This document shows positions 44,356-53,118 of a stretch of 64,000 bases of DNA, in pieces. A program made the position numbers and the translations under genes. Within the stretch, counting starts at the first letter, position 1. Every line of letters starts with the position of its first letter. Origin of the DNA: Algoriphagus oliviformis (GTDB lineage: Bacteria; Bacteroidota; Bacteroidia; Cytophagales; Cyclobacteriaceae); assembly GCF_017254915.1 (NCBI RefSeq), contig NZ_JAFKCT010000006.1:1-64000 (forward strand). Reading direction: 5' to 3'. The notes beneath the pieces are model-generated. The model worked only from the letters and a program-made list of their open reading frames with translations. It searched no databases and was not told where the DNA came from.

Positions 44356-45060
44356 TTATTTCTCCAGACTGATATAGTTCAGAAATTCGTTTCGGCTCTG
44401 CTCCTCCCGCTCGAATTTGCCGGAGTAGAAGGACGTCACCGTCGTGCTGTTGGTGTCCTGCACGCCGCGGGAGCTTACGCACATGTGGTAGGCATCCATG
44501 ATCACGGCCACGTCCTCGGTACCCAAGGCCTGCTTCAGCTCGTTGCCGATCTGCATAGTCAGCCGCTCCTGCACCTGAGGGCGCTTGGCGTAATATTGTA
44601 CGATGCGATTGATCTTGGACAGTCCGATCACATGACCATTGGAAATATAGGCCACATGCGCCTTACCATAAATGGGCACGAAATGATGTTCGCAGTGGGA
44701 ATGGAACGTGATGTCCTTCTCCACCAGCATCTCGTTGTACTTGAATTTGTTTTCAAAAAGCTTCGCCGCAGGCTTGTTTTTGGGATTTAGGCCGCTGAAG
44801 ACCTCCTTCACGTACATCTTGGCCACGCGATGTGGGGTACCTTTGAGGCTGTCGTCCGAGAGATCCAAGCCCAGGATATTCATGATTTCCTTGAAATGCT
44901 TCTCGATCAGCTCAATCTTCAGCTCGTCGGTCATCGCAAAAGCGTCCTCCCGCAGGGGAGTCTCCAGAGAGGAACCCACATGTTCTTCCCCGATTTCGTC
45001 GAAAGAAGAGCCAGTCAGGTCAATTCCCATCGTATTCAACAAAGTTCCTTTCTGTTTCAT
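44356..45060 (-). CDS. folE: GTP cyclohydrolase I
   Basis: Converts GTP to 7,8-dihydroneopterin triphosphate, the entry to folate, pterin and queuosine routes. 234 residues with an ~45-residue N-terminal extension. Zinc/active-site residues lie in HSHCEHHFVPIYGKAHVAYI (~135), ERLTMQIGNEL (~170) and DAYHMCVSSRGVQDTNSTT (~190). The start is either 45060 (41-bp overlap with the preceding pterin-synthase gene) or the ATG at 45030 (11-bp overlap). Either way the genes are coupled. Confidence 0.95.
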   Translation of the reverse strand: MKQKGTLLNTMGIDLTGSSFDEIGEEHVGSSLETPLREDAFAMTDELKIELIEKHFKEIMNILGLDLSDDSLKGTPHRVAKMYVKEVFSGLNPKNKPAAKLFENKFKYNEMLVEKDITFHSHCEHHFVPIYGKAHVAYISNGHVIGLSKINRIVQYYAKRPQVQERLTMQIGNELKQALGTEDVAVIMDAYHMCVSSRGVQDTNSTTVTSFYSGKFEREEQSRNEFLNYISLEK

Positions 45061-45430
45061 AAAGCCGAATCGTTAATTCGAATTTCCGATCAATTTTTTC
45101 CCTCAAAATATTCCAAATAACCACTGCAATGTTTTCTGCAGACGGGTTGAGATTTTTGAATTCATCGGTATCCAGGTTTAGATTTTTATGGTCAAACTTG
45201 TTCAGAACGTGCTTTTTGATCAGCTCGCTCAATACTTTCATATCAAAGACATAGCCAGTCTCGGGATCGATCTCCCCCCTGAGTTTTACGACCAGTTCGT
45301 AATTATGGCCATGAAAACTGGGGTTGTTGCACTTGCCGAACACGGCTTCGTTCTTTTCTTCAGACCAGGCGGGGTTGTACAGACGATGCGCGGCGTTGAA
45401 GTGCTCTTTGCGATATACCGATACTTTCAT
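45020..45430 (-). CDS. 6-pyruvoyl-tetrahydropterin synthase / QueD-like protein
   Basis: 136 residues from the ATG at 45428-45430. Zinc ligands are H15 (FNAAHRLYN), H40 and H42 (SFHGHNYEL), and the catalytic Cys is C34 (GKCNNP). FDHKNLN and PSAENIAVVIW complete the family. It uses dihydroneopterin triphosphate made by FolE, whose gene overlaps its 3' end. The product is either 6-carboxytetrahydropterin (queuosine, as QueD) or 6-pyruvoyltetrahydropterin. No other que genes are near, so the branch is undecided. Confidence 0.87.
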   Translation of the reverse strand: MKVSVYRKEHFNAAHRLYNPAWSEEKNEAVFGKCNNPSFHGHNYELVVKLRGEIDPETGYVFDMKVLSELIKKHVLNKFDHKNLNLDTDEFKNLNPSAENIAVVIWNILREKIDRKFELTIRLYETERNFVEYDGN

Positions 45431-45705
45431 GAATGGGTGAAACAAGCGTCTTGCGACTTTTGTTTGGATTTTTTGTTTTTTATCCGCCTTTTGGGCTCTG
45501 CGAAAATCGAGAACGGCAAAATTACGGAATTAAACTTGCCTATTAAAATCAGCCCAAACCGAGCCATCTTTAGAACCAAAAGCAAGGGATGGTGGTTCCC
45601 CTGAAAAATCCACAAGTTTTTAGCCCAATTTATAAGAACTTGACAATTAGATCGTTTGAATCAACGGGACAACACCCTAAATTTGCAGATTCACCCCAGT
45701 AGCGT

Positions 45706-46395
45706 ATGATTTACCAGTCCGTGATTATCACCTTTCTGCTGTTCATCGGCATCTTTCCAAATCCACGTCTTACCGAAAAAACCTCCCAGCCCATCTCCAG
45801 CGCCGACCCGGTGACGCTGAGCTACGAGGGATTGAAGGGTGAGCGCGGTAGCCTGCCCTCCAAGGAAGTCTTCACTCTTGCCATCCAAGGCTGGACCAAA
45901 ATGCAGGACAAACTCAAGTCAAAAGTCCTGACGGTGATAGACTTCAGCCTGCCCTCTACTGCCAAAAGAATGTGGATCATCGATCCCGAAAAGGGCGAAA
46001 TTCTGCTGAATTCCGTCGTTTCCCATGGCAGAAATTCCGGCGAGCTGATGGCAAAATCCTTTTCCAACCAGCCCGAATCCTTCAAAAGCAGCCTGGGATT
46101 CTACACGACTGCGGAAACCTACAACGGCAAACACGGCTATTCACTGCGTTTGGACGGCTTGGAAAAAGGCTTCAACGACCAAGCCCGCAACCGCGCGATC
46201 GTCATCCACGGAGCGGATTATGCGCGGGAGGAATTTGCCAAGTCGGTCGGCCGACTTGGACGTAGCCTTGGATGTCCTGCCCTTCCCAGCGAGCTTTCAG
46301 CCAAGGCGATTGACCTGATCAAAAACGGCTCTCTGCTCTTCATTTTTGGCAAAGACGCAAGCTACCTGGAGAAATCAAGCCTCATCAAGGCCTGA
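45706..46395 (+). CDS. Murein L,D-transpeptidase catalytic-domain protein (YkuD_2-like)
   Basis: 229 residues with an N-terminal signal segment. The catalytic fold runs from VLTVIDFSLPSTAKRMWIID to AIVIHGADYAREEF (His) and GRSLGCPALPSE (nucleophile Cys), the YkuD_2 variant of the L,D-transpeptidase motif in which SHGC is replaced by SLGC. It presumably acts on peptidoglycan stem peptides in the periplasm. It converges with the next gene and overlaps its 3' end by 21 bp. First of three transpeptidase-type genes. Confidence 0.82.
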   Translation: MIYQSVIITFLLFIGIFPNPRLTEKTSQPISSADPVTLSYEGLKGERGSLPSKEVFTLAIQGWTKMQDKLKSKVLTVIDFSLPSTAKRMWIIDPEKGEILLNSVVSHGRNSGELMAKSFSNQPESFKSSLGFYTTAETYNGKHGYSLRLDGLEKGFNDQARNRAIVIHGADYAREEFAKSVGRLGRSLGCPALPSELSAKAIDLIKNGSLLFIFGKDASYLEKSSLIKA

Positions 46396-48015
46396 TTTCC
46401 CGCTTTTCAGCGCCTTCAGCAGCGCCGCATCCCGGTCATATATGTCTGAGCGGAAGTTGGCTTTTCCGTCTTTGCCAGCCCAAAAGGTCATGTAGAGCAG
46501 TACCACGGGGATTTTTCGGTCCAGCTTCACCGTCTGCTCCTCCCCTTTGTTCATCGCTTCCAGGATTTTTTCCTCATCCCATTTGGCGTCGTCAAGAAGG
46601 ATTTTCGCAAACTGATCCGGATGCTGTATGCGGATACAGCCGTGGCTCAGCGCTCGGGTTTCTTTTTCAAAAAGACTTCGCGCAGGCGTGTCGTGGATGT
46701 AGATATTGTACTCGTTGGGGAACATGAACTTCACCAGTCCCAGGGAATTGTCCCCGCCCGGCTTCTGGCGTACGCGATAGCCGGTTTCCTTTGACCAGTT
46801 TACCTTCGAAGCGTTTACGGGTTCGCCATTCCCGTTCACCACTTCCATGTTTTTCTGCGAAAGGTAGTTGGGGTTTTTCTCCACCGCCGGAATGATCTCG
46901 TCGGCTGTGATCGAGGGCGGCACATTCCAATACGGACTAAACACAATGTAGCTCATCGGCGCGGTGAAAGTCGGTGACTCGCTGTACTCCTTGCCCACGA
47001 TCACCTTGGCGGTAAAGGCAGTATCGGCCTTTTGCAGGTAGTCTAGCTGATAGTTGGCTACATTGACCAGCACCATCTCCTGATCCCAGTCTATCGTCGG
47101 CATCCAGCGGAGGCGCTCCATATTGACCGCGGCAATGTCGATGAGATCTTGGGGAGACTTGTTCAGTGATTCGGCCACCAGCGCTCCGATGACTCCGTCG
47201 GGCTTCATGCCGTTCGACTCCTGGTAGCGCTGCAGCCCAGCAAACATAGTCGAGTCAAACAGTGTCGGCTCGTCCGTGTCGTAAGCATCCAAAAAGTCCC
47301 AAAAAACCAGACGCTTACGCAAAGCAGGGATCGCTTCATGCTTCTCTCCCACGTGGATTGCTCCGTCTACACGGGCAAATTCCCACTGGAGCGTATCGTT
47401 TTTCTGAACTTCGTAAAGTTCCGAAATCGCCTCACGGCCTCTGGCATAAAGCTCCGAATTGGGATAGAGTCTCGCAAAAACCTTGTCCACAGCACTTCCA
47501 TCGGCGATCTCGCCCAGCAAAGCGACGTAGTCTACCTCGGTCTTTTTCTCCTCAAATTTCCAATTGGGATCCAGCTTGGAGGGATTGACCTTTCCTTTTT
47601 CCAGATCATGGGCGAGCATGAAAAACCCATCGGTCAGGAGCAGCTCGAGTCTGGTTTTTTCCTCATCCGAAAGGCCCTTAAACTTCTTTTTATCCTTTTC
47701 CGGATTCGAGGCCAGCTCGGCGATCTGGTCCAGATGGTAGTCTGCCGGCTGAAGACCATCGTATTTCGACTCTTCAATCCGGGCCAGCATATCCTTTCCT
47801 TTTCCAGAGAGCCCATTGCCATCGAGCCAAATGCTCGCAAAGTCCCGTGAGGCATAAAAAGAGCGGATTTGCTCCGTCTGTCCAGATTCCACGATTTCTG
47901 TCTCTTCGCTCAGGAGGCTTTGCTCCAGTTCGGCGGAAATATCCGAATCAGAGCAGGAAAACAAGCCAAAAGCTACGGTCATAGCAGCGGCGATGGGGAT
48001 GAGGATCTTTTTCAT
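46375..48015 (-). CDS. L,D-transpeptidase, YcbB/LdtD-like lipoprotein
   Basis: 546 residues with a lipobox (FSC, Cys21). An N-terminal scaffold domain (~55-270, YDGLQPADYHLDQI) is followed by a peptidoglycan-binding helical unit (LQRYQESNGMKPDGVIGALV) and the catalytic YkuD domain with IVFSPYWNVPPS, IHDTPARSLFEKETRALSHG and CIRIQHPDQF (His and Cys in SHGC). It makes 3-3 cross-links or attaches proteins to murein. Paralogous to the next gene upstream on the same strand (194-bp gap). Confidence 0.92.
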   Translation of the reverse strand: MKKILIPIAAAMTVAFGLFSCSDSDISAELEQSLLSEETEIVESGQTEQIRSFYASRDFASIWLDGNGLSGKGKDMLARIEESKYDGLQPADYHLDQIAELASNPEKDKKKFKGLSDEEKTRLELLLTDGFFMLAHDLEKGKVNPSKLDPNWKFEEKKTEVDYVALLGEIADGSAVDKVFARLYPNSELYARGREAISELYEVQKNDTLQWEFARVDGAIHVGEKHEAIPALRKRLVFWDFLDAYDTDEPTLFDSTMFAGLQRYQESNGMKPDGVIGALVAESLNKSPQDLIDIAAVNMERLRWMPTIDWDQEMVLVNVANYQLDYLQKADTAFTAKVIVGKEYSESPTFTAPMSYIVFSPYWNVPPSITADEIIPAVEKNPNYLSQKNMEVVNGNGEPVNASKVNWSKETGYRVRQKPGGDNSLGLVKFMFPNEYNIYIHDTPARSLFEKETRALSHGCIRIQHPDQFAKILLDDAKWDEEKILEAMNKGEEQTVKLDRKIPVVLLYMTFWAGKDGKANFRSDIYDRDAALLKALKSGKSGLDEA

Positions 48016-48062
48016 AACAGGCGATTTGGTATCGTCTGCAACATTTCAAAGTCCGTACAGAA

Positions 48063-48093
48063 AGACGCAAGACTTTAGACACAAGACGCAAGA
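48063..48093. repeat. Short direct repeat AGACGCAAGA
   Basis: AGACGCAAGA occurs at 48063-48072 and 48084-48093, 21 bp apart, in the gap between the two transpeptidase genes. Confidence 0.55.
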
Positions 48094-48209
48094 AGCTAGA
48101 AAACAACAAATTAGCGCTGCACCCACCCACAAAGCGACTATTAATCTCTCGAAAAAAGCGAGGCTGTTTTTTCCCAATCTGAGAAAAACTCCACAGCCAC
48201 TTGTCAGGC

Positions 48210-49853
48210 CTACTTCCTCAAAGCCTCCAAAATCTCCGCATCCCGATCGTAGATATCCTGACGGAAGTGGGGCTGTCCTTTGGAATCCGCCCAGAAGGTC
48301 AGGTAAAGCAGGACTACGGGAATCTTGCGCGGCAGGCTCACGATCTGCTCCTTGGTCTGGTGCATGGCTTGATCGATTTTCTCGGGTGTCCAGCTCGGAT
48401 CATCTTTTAGCAGCATCTGGGCAAACTGCGCCGGATTTTGGATACGGATACAGCCATGGCTCAGGGCCCTGTCTTCCTTGGCAAAAAGCGAACGCGTCGG
48501 GGTGTCGTGGATGTAAACATTGTGGCTGTTAGGAAACATAAACTTCACCAAGCCGAGGGAATTGCTGCCACCCGGCTTTTGGCGGATCATGTAGGGAAAG
48601 GATCGGGCAGACCAGTTGATGCTGGCGGGATCTACCTGCTTGCCGGAAAAAGTCACCACATCCATGTTCTTTTGGTTGAGGTAGTTTGGGTTTTTCCTCA
48701 CTGCCGGGATGATTTCTTTTCTTGCGATAGAGGGGGGGATATTCCAATAGGGGCTAAATACGATATAGCTCATCTCCGCGGTGAAGATCGGGGACTCGTG
48801 ATACTGCTTGCCCACGATCACGCGCGCGGAAAGCAGCGTGTCCAGCTTGTCCACGTAGTCCAGCTGGTAGTTGGCGATGTTGACCAGGATCATTTCCAGG
48901 TTTTGCACCGTATCGGGCAGCCAGCGCAAGCGCTCGAGGTTGACCGCAGCTTTCTCGAAGAGCATAAGTGGTGAAGCATTGAGTCCCAGGGCGGTGTTTT
49001 TACCGATGATCCCGTCCGGCTCCATGCCGTTTCTGAGCTGGAAAGCCTGAACTCCCAAGAACATCGCGGAGTCGTAGCGCTTGGAATCCCGCGCCGAGTC
49101 GCTCTTGGCGTAGCCCCAATAGTTGAGCCGCTCCCTCAGCACCGGAATGAAGGCATGGCTGTCCCCCACTTTGATCGACTTGTCCAGCTTCACGGGCTTC
49201 CAGTCCAGCGTGTCCGTCTTGGTGCGTTCGTCCATTGCGCGCAGCACCTCCCGCCCCTTTTTGTAGATGGAAAATTTGGGATAAAGGCGCTCTAGGTTTC
49301 TGCGGATTTCCTGCTCGGCTACGGCCCGATTGAGCAGGTCAAGGTAGCTCATCCGGCTGCTTTTTCTCACGATCTCCCAGCTGCCTTTCAGGCTGGTGGG
49401 ATCGACCTTACCCAGCTCCAGATCTCGGGAAAGCAGAAAAAAAGCATCCGTGAGCAGCAGCTCCAGATCGACCAGTTGCCCGGTGTCGTTTGGCTTTTTT
49501 GCGGACTTGTTTCCTTCGAAAGTCTGGAAATAAGCATCGATCATCGTGAGGTGATAGTCGCTTGGCAGGAGTCCGTCAAACTTGGACTGTCGTATCTCAA
49601 ACCTCATCTCGTAGGCCAGTTCCAAGAGCACGCCGCTTTTAGACCAAACCGCCTCAAAATTGCGATCTGCGTAAAACCTGTGGATCAGCTCGCTGTTTTC
49701 CAAATCCACCCCTGCAATGCTGGGCTTCATCGTAGGATCCTCCACCTCCATTCTTGCCCTCAGCAGAGTAGAAATGGGGTCTGACGCGTTCTGAAAAGCA
49801 AAAATCGGATGGAATACAATTAAAAAGAGTCCAACTAGAAGCAGGTTTTTCAT
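48210..49853 (-). CDS. L,D-transpeptidase, YcbB/LdtD-like, second paralogue
   Basis: 547 residues from the ATG at 49851-49853, which starts a clear signal peptide (MKNLLLVGLFLIVFHPIFAF); longer in-frame starts upstream are ignored. Same architecture as the neighbour: SKFDGLLPSDYHLTMID scaffold, FQLRNGMEPDGIIGKNTALG binding unit, and catalytic YIHDTPTRSLFAKEDRALSH with SHGCIRIQNP. Unlike its paralogue it has no lipobox, so it is periplasmic and soluble or tethered by uncleaved signal. The tandem pair probably arose by duplication with changed localisation. Confidence 0.9.
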   Translation of the reverse strand: MKNLLLVGLFLIVFHPIFAFQNASDPISTLLRARMEVEDPTMKPSIAGVDLENSELIHRFYADRNFEAVWSKSGVLLELAYEMRFEIRQSKFDGLLPSDYHLTMIDAYFQTFEGNKSAKKPNDTGQLVDLELLLTDAFFLLSRDLELGKVDPTSLKGSWEIVRKSSRMSYLDLLNRAVAEQEIRRNLERLYPKFSIYKKGREVLRAMDERTKTDTLDWKPVKLDKSIKVGDSHAFIPVLRERLNYWGYAKSDSARDSKRYDSAMFLGVQAFQLRNGMEPDGIIGKNTALGLNASPLMLFEKAAVNLERLRWLPDTVQNLEMILVNIANYQLDYVDKLDTLLSARVIVGKQYHESPIFTAEMSYIVFSPYWNIPPSIARKEIIPAVRKNPNYLNQKNMDVVTFSGKQVDPASINWSARSFPYMIRQKPGGSNSLGLVKFMFPNSHNVYIHDTPTRSLFAKEDRALSHGCIRIQNPAQFAQMLLKDDPSWTPEKIDQAMHQTKEQIVSLPRKIPVVLLYLTFWADSKGQPHFRQDIYDRDAEILEALRK

Positions 49854-49947
49854 AGGTGTTTTTTGATCTGCTGAATATAGTCCTCCCATAAAACAAGTCC
49901 AATCCCCCCGGTTCAAATCAACATCCAAGGGCATTGGGAGAGGGAAT

Positions 49948-49993
49948 AAAAACAAACGCCACAGACTCAGCCATCTGTCGGTGCGTCTGTGGC
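49948..49993 (-). terminator. Terminator of the kds operon
   Basis: GCCACAGAC (49958-49966) / GTCTGTGGC (49985-49993), a perfect 9-bp stem with an 18-nt loop. On the minus strand a T-rich tail follows (GTTTGTTTTTATT). Confidence 0.7.
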
Positions 49994-50023
49994 ATTTATG
50001 TTTTTTTGTCAAAACAGTGGCGG

Positions 50024-50875
50024 CTATTGCACGCTGAAATCCTGATACTTTCGTCCCAGCGTCCAAGCTTCCTTGAGCATGGAGAGAAAATCGCCCATGC
50101 GATGCAGGGGAATGAGGTTGGGCCCATCGCTGAGCGCTTTGGCTGGCTCGGGATGGGTCTCGATGAAGAAGCCGTCAATGCCGGTCGCCGCAGCCGCTCT
50201 CGCCAAGATCGGCGCAAACTCCCGCTGTCCACCGCTGGTACCGCCCTGTCCACCAGGCTGCTGCACCGAGTGCGTGATGTCAAAGACCACCGGCGCAAAC
50301 TGGCGCATGATCGGAAGTCCGCGCATGTCCACCACGAGGTTGTGATAGCCCAGGGAAAAACCGCGCTCGGTGAGGCAGACGTTTTCGTTGCCGGTGGAGC
50401 GGATCTTGGTGACCGCATATTGCATGTCCTCGGGAGCCATGAACTGGCCTCGTTTGATTTTCACTGCCTTCCCAGTATTCCCCGCAGCCAAAAGCAGGTC
50501 GGTCTGGCGGCAAAGAAATGCCGGAATCTGGAGCACATCTACCACCTCGGCCACCTCGGAAGCTTGGTAGCTTTCGTGGATATCTGTCACTAGAGGCACG
50601 TCCAGGGCTTTGCCCACGCGCTGGAGCACTTCCAGGGATTTGTCCATGCCTATGCTTCGGAAGGAACCCGAGGAGGTGCGGTTGGCTTTGTCAAAAGAAG
50701 CCTTGAAAACGTAGGAGAAGCCATTTTCCTCGGCCCAAGCTTTCACTTTGGTACCGATCTCGATACAGATATCATAGCTCTCCACGGCGCAAGGGCCGGA
50801 GAAAAGAACAGGCTTGTCAGATCCGAGGACAATGCCCTCTCTGATGGTCATGGTATGGGTAGTTCGTGTCATCAT
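50024..50875 (-). CDS. kdsA: 3-deoxy-8-phosphooctulonate (KDO 8-P) synthase
   Basis: Condenses phosphoenolpyruvate and arabinose 5-phosphate for the KDO of lipopolysaccharide. 283 residues. The TIM-barrel family blocks are there: LFSGPCAVESYD (~25), FKASFDKANRTSS (~57), PLVTDIHES (~95), QIPAFLCRQTDLL (~118) and FDITHSVQQPGG (~195). The start ATGATG overlaps the kdsC stop by four bases (ATGA), so the genes are translationally coupled. It is the last gene of a three-gene operon. Confidence 0.96.
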   Translation of the reverse strand: MMTRTTHTMTIREGIVLGSDKPVLFSGPCAVESYDICIEIGTKVKAWAEENGFSYVFKASFDKANRTSSGSFRSIGMDKSLEVLQRVGKALDVPLVTDIHESYQASEVAEVVDVLQIPAFLCRQTDLLLAAGNTGKAVKIKRGQFMAPEDMQYAVTKIRSTGNENVCLTERGFSLGYHNLVVDMRGLPIMRQFAPVVFDITHSVQQPGGQGGTSGGQREFAPILARAAAATGIDGFFIETHPEPAKALSDGPNLIPLHRMGDFLSMLKEAWTLGRKYQDFSVQ

Positions 50876-51444
50876 TCGGCTTGGGATAGGGAATCAATCA
50901 GGGGTACGAGTTGTCCTTTGGCATGGAGGAGGATATCGGCGACTTCGCGGAATACGCCTTTGCCTCCATCGTATCTCGAAGTGTAATGCGCCGCGGCTCT
51001 TACATAAGGCAGGGCATCCGCAGGCGCAAATACCAACCCTACGCGGCTCATGATCGGCAGATCGTTCAGGTCGTCTCCTATGAAAGCGACCTCATCGAGC
51101 GACACTTCCATGATGTCCAGCACCTCGGCGAGCTTTTTCCCCTTGTCCCGGATGCCATGGTAGTGAAAATCAAACTTGAGCTCTTCGAGGCGAAACTCCA
51201 CCACCGGCGAGTTTCGGCCAGTGATCGCACCGACCAGGATCTTCCCTTTGCGGAGATGCTGGACGATCTGCCCGTCCTTCACGTTGAATTTCTTGAGCTC
51301 CACTTCCCCATCGGCATAGATGATGCCTCCGTCGGTCATGACGCCGTCGATGTCGGTGATGAGGACTTTGATGGATTTGGCCTTTTCGAAGATCGCTTCG
51401 GGCACCGGTGCGAGGTATTCGCTGACTATTTTTTCTGTTTCCAT
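50872..51444 (-). CDS. kdsC: KDO 8-phosphate phosphatase (HAD superfamily)
   Basis: 190 residues. The HAD motif I LITDIDGVMTDGG carries D31 (nucleophile) and D33. GRNSPVVEFRLEEL is motif II/III and AFIGDDLNDLPIM motif IV. The size and the GIIYADGEVELKKFNVKDG segment are typical of KdsC, which removes the phosphate from KDO 8-P. It overlaps the preceding GNAT-nitrilase gene by 19 bp and kdsA by four. Confidence 0.94.
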   Translation of the reverse strand: METEKIVSEYLAPVPEAIFEKAKSIKVLITDIDGVMTDGGIIYADGEVELKKFNVKDGQIVQHLRKGKILVGAITGRNSPVVEFRLEELKFDFHYHGIRDKGKKLAEVLDIMEVSLDEVAFIGDDLNDLPIMSRVGLVFAPADALPYVRAAAHYTSRYDGGKGVFREVADILLHAKGQLVPLIDSLSQAE

Positions 51445-52967
51445 TGTACTGAGTAGAGGTCCAGCCTGCGCTGTTCGAGGTTTCTGACACTTCCGGCCTT
51501 GCGCTGCTTGGTAAGCAGGTCGAGGTCCACGTCGGCCACGATGATGGTTTCCTCGTTTTCGGAGGCTTGGGCCACCACGGCATCATGGGGAAAGGAAAAG
51601 TCCGAGGGGGAGAAAATCGCCGCCTGGGAATATTGAATATCCATGTTTTCGACCTTGGGCAGGTTGCCCACTGAGCCGGTGATGGCGACGTAGCATTCGT
51701 TTTCTATCGCACGGGACTTCGCGCAGGTGTTGACGCGAAGGAAGGCGTTTTTGGTATCCGTCCAGAAGGGGACGAAAAGGATGTCCATCTCCTGCTCGGC
51801 GAGGATTCTGCCCAGCTCGGGAAACTCCACGTCGTAGCAGATCAGGATGCCGATACGTCCTGCGTCGGTATCAAACACGTGAATGCCATTACCGCCCTGC
51901 AGGCCCCAATAGGCCGCTTCGTCCGGAGTGATGTGAAGCTTGTACTGCTTGTCCTGGGTACCGTCACGACGGCAGAGGTAGCTGACGTTGCGAAGCTTTT
52001 TGCCGTCATATTCCGGCATGGAGCCAGCGACGATGTTCACATTATACGACACTGCCAACTCGCTCATGCGGCCCACGATCTCGTCGGTGTAGTCGGCGAG
52101 GTTTCGGATCGCTTCCGAGGCATCCATGTCGTTGAATTCGGCGAGCAGTGGCGCGTTGAAAAACTCCGGGAGCAGGCAGAAGTCCGACTTGTAGCCAGAG
52201 ACGGTGTCGACAAAAAACTCCACCTGCTGCATGAGGTCGTCCACATTCGAAAAGCGGCGCATCTTCCACTGCACCAGGCCGAGACGGACGATGGATTTCT
52301 TGTTGCCGATGAGCTTTTCGTCCTTTTCGTAGTAGATATTGATCCACTCCAGCAGGGTCGCGTAGGCTCGGGAGTCGGTGTCTTCCGGCAGGTATTTGGT
52401 GATGACCTTGCGGACGTGAAATTCGTTGGCGAGCTGGAAGGAAAGTACTGAATCGAAGATCTCGCGGTTTTTGACCAAGTCGATGTATTTCCGCGGAGTC
52501 ATCTCGTCGGCGTATTTGGAATAGCCTGGGATACGGCCTCCGGCGATGATGGAGCGGAGATTCAGGTTTTCGCAGAGCTCCTTCCTGGCATCATAGAGGC
52601 GTCTGCCGAGGCGCATCCCCCGGTAGTCGAAGTGCACGAAAACGTCGGTGCCATAGAGCGTGTCCCCGTCATCGTCGTGGGTATCAAACTTGCCGTAGCC
52701 GGTGATCTGGTCATAGGTATGGTTGTCGCCAAACTTCGCGTAGTCCACGATGATACTCAGCGCCGCGGCGATGACTTTGCCGTTGTCCTCGATACAGATC
52801 TGCCCTTCGGGAAAAGCCTTGAGCTGGTTTTTCAGTTCAGCCTTGGTCCAGGCCCCGCCTTGGTTTTTGTAGATGGAGACCATGATGTCGCGGATGTCGT
52901 CATAGTCCGAAAGTTTGATATGCCTGAGTCTAAGGCGGTGCTCTAGCTCTTCTCTTTGCTTACTCAT
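51426..52967 (-). CDS. GNAT acetyltransferase - nitrilase fusion protein
   Basis: 513 residues. The N-terminal ~210 residues form a GNAT fold (IRDIMVSIYKNQGG, VHFDYRGMRLGRRLYDARKE). The C-terminal ~270 form a carbon-nitrogen hydrolase with catalytic Glu in CLLPEFFNAPL, Lys in DKQYKLHITPDE and Cys in ILICYDVEFPELGR. Similar fusions occur widely; their substrate is unknown. It is the first gene of the operon with kdsC and kdsA (19-bp overlap), so it is expressed with KDO synthesis. A TAATTTTG -7 box ends four bases before the ATG. Confidence 0.92.
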   Translation of the reverse strand: MSKQREELEHRLRLRHIKLSDYDDIRDIMVSIYKNQGGAWTKAELKNQLKAFPEGQICIEDNGKVIAAALSIIVDYAKFGDNHTYDQITGYGKFDTHDDDGDTLYGTDVFVHFDYRGMRLGRRLYDARKELCENLNLRSIIAGGRIPGYSKYADEMTPRKYIDLVKNREIFDSVLSFQLANEFHVRKVITKYLPEDTDSRAYATLLEWINIYYEKDEKLIGNKKSIVRLGLVQWKMRRFSNVDDLMQQVEFFVDTVSGYKSDFCLLPEFFNAPLLAEFNDMDASEAIRNLADYTDEIVGRMSELAVSYNVNIVAGSMPEYDGKKLRNVSYLCRRDGTQDKQYKLHITPDEAAYWGLQGGNGIHVFDTDAGRIGILICYDVEFPELGRILAEQEMDILFVPFWTDTKNAFLRVNTCAKSRAIENECYVAITGSVGNLPKVENMDIQYSQAAIFSPSDFSFPHDAVVAQASENEETIIVADVDLDLLTKQRKAGSVRNLEQRRLDLYSVQWKQKK

Positions 52968-52971
52968 AGTC

Positions 52972-52979
52972 CAAAATTA
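52972..52979 (-). promoter_or_regulatory. -7 box (TAATTTTG) of the GNAT-nitrilase/kds operon
   Basis: Minus-strand TAATTTTG lies four bases before the ATG at 52967. If used, the mRNA would be leaderless or nearly so. Confidence 0.45.
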
Positions 52980-53118
52980 AACGAATTCAGTCAATTGTTC
53001 TAAAAACCTGATTTGGAAGAATTAGATTCAGAATTTTATTCCGAAGCCAAACAAACTTCAAATTTAAAATCCCATTTGGCGGAGGAGTAGCCCGATTTTG
53101 AATATATTCTCAATCAAA

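Noticed and set aside
45427..45615. Short minus-strand frame upstream of the pterin synthase gene
   Set aside because: No start context, motif or conservation visible; more likely untranslated leader.
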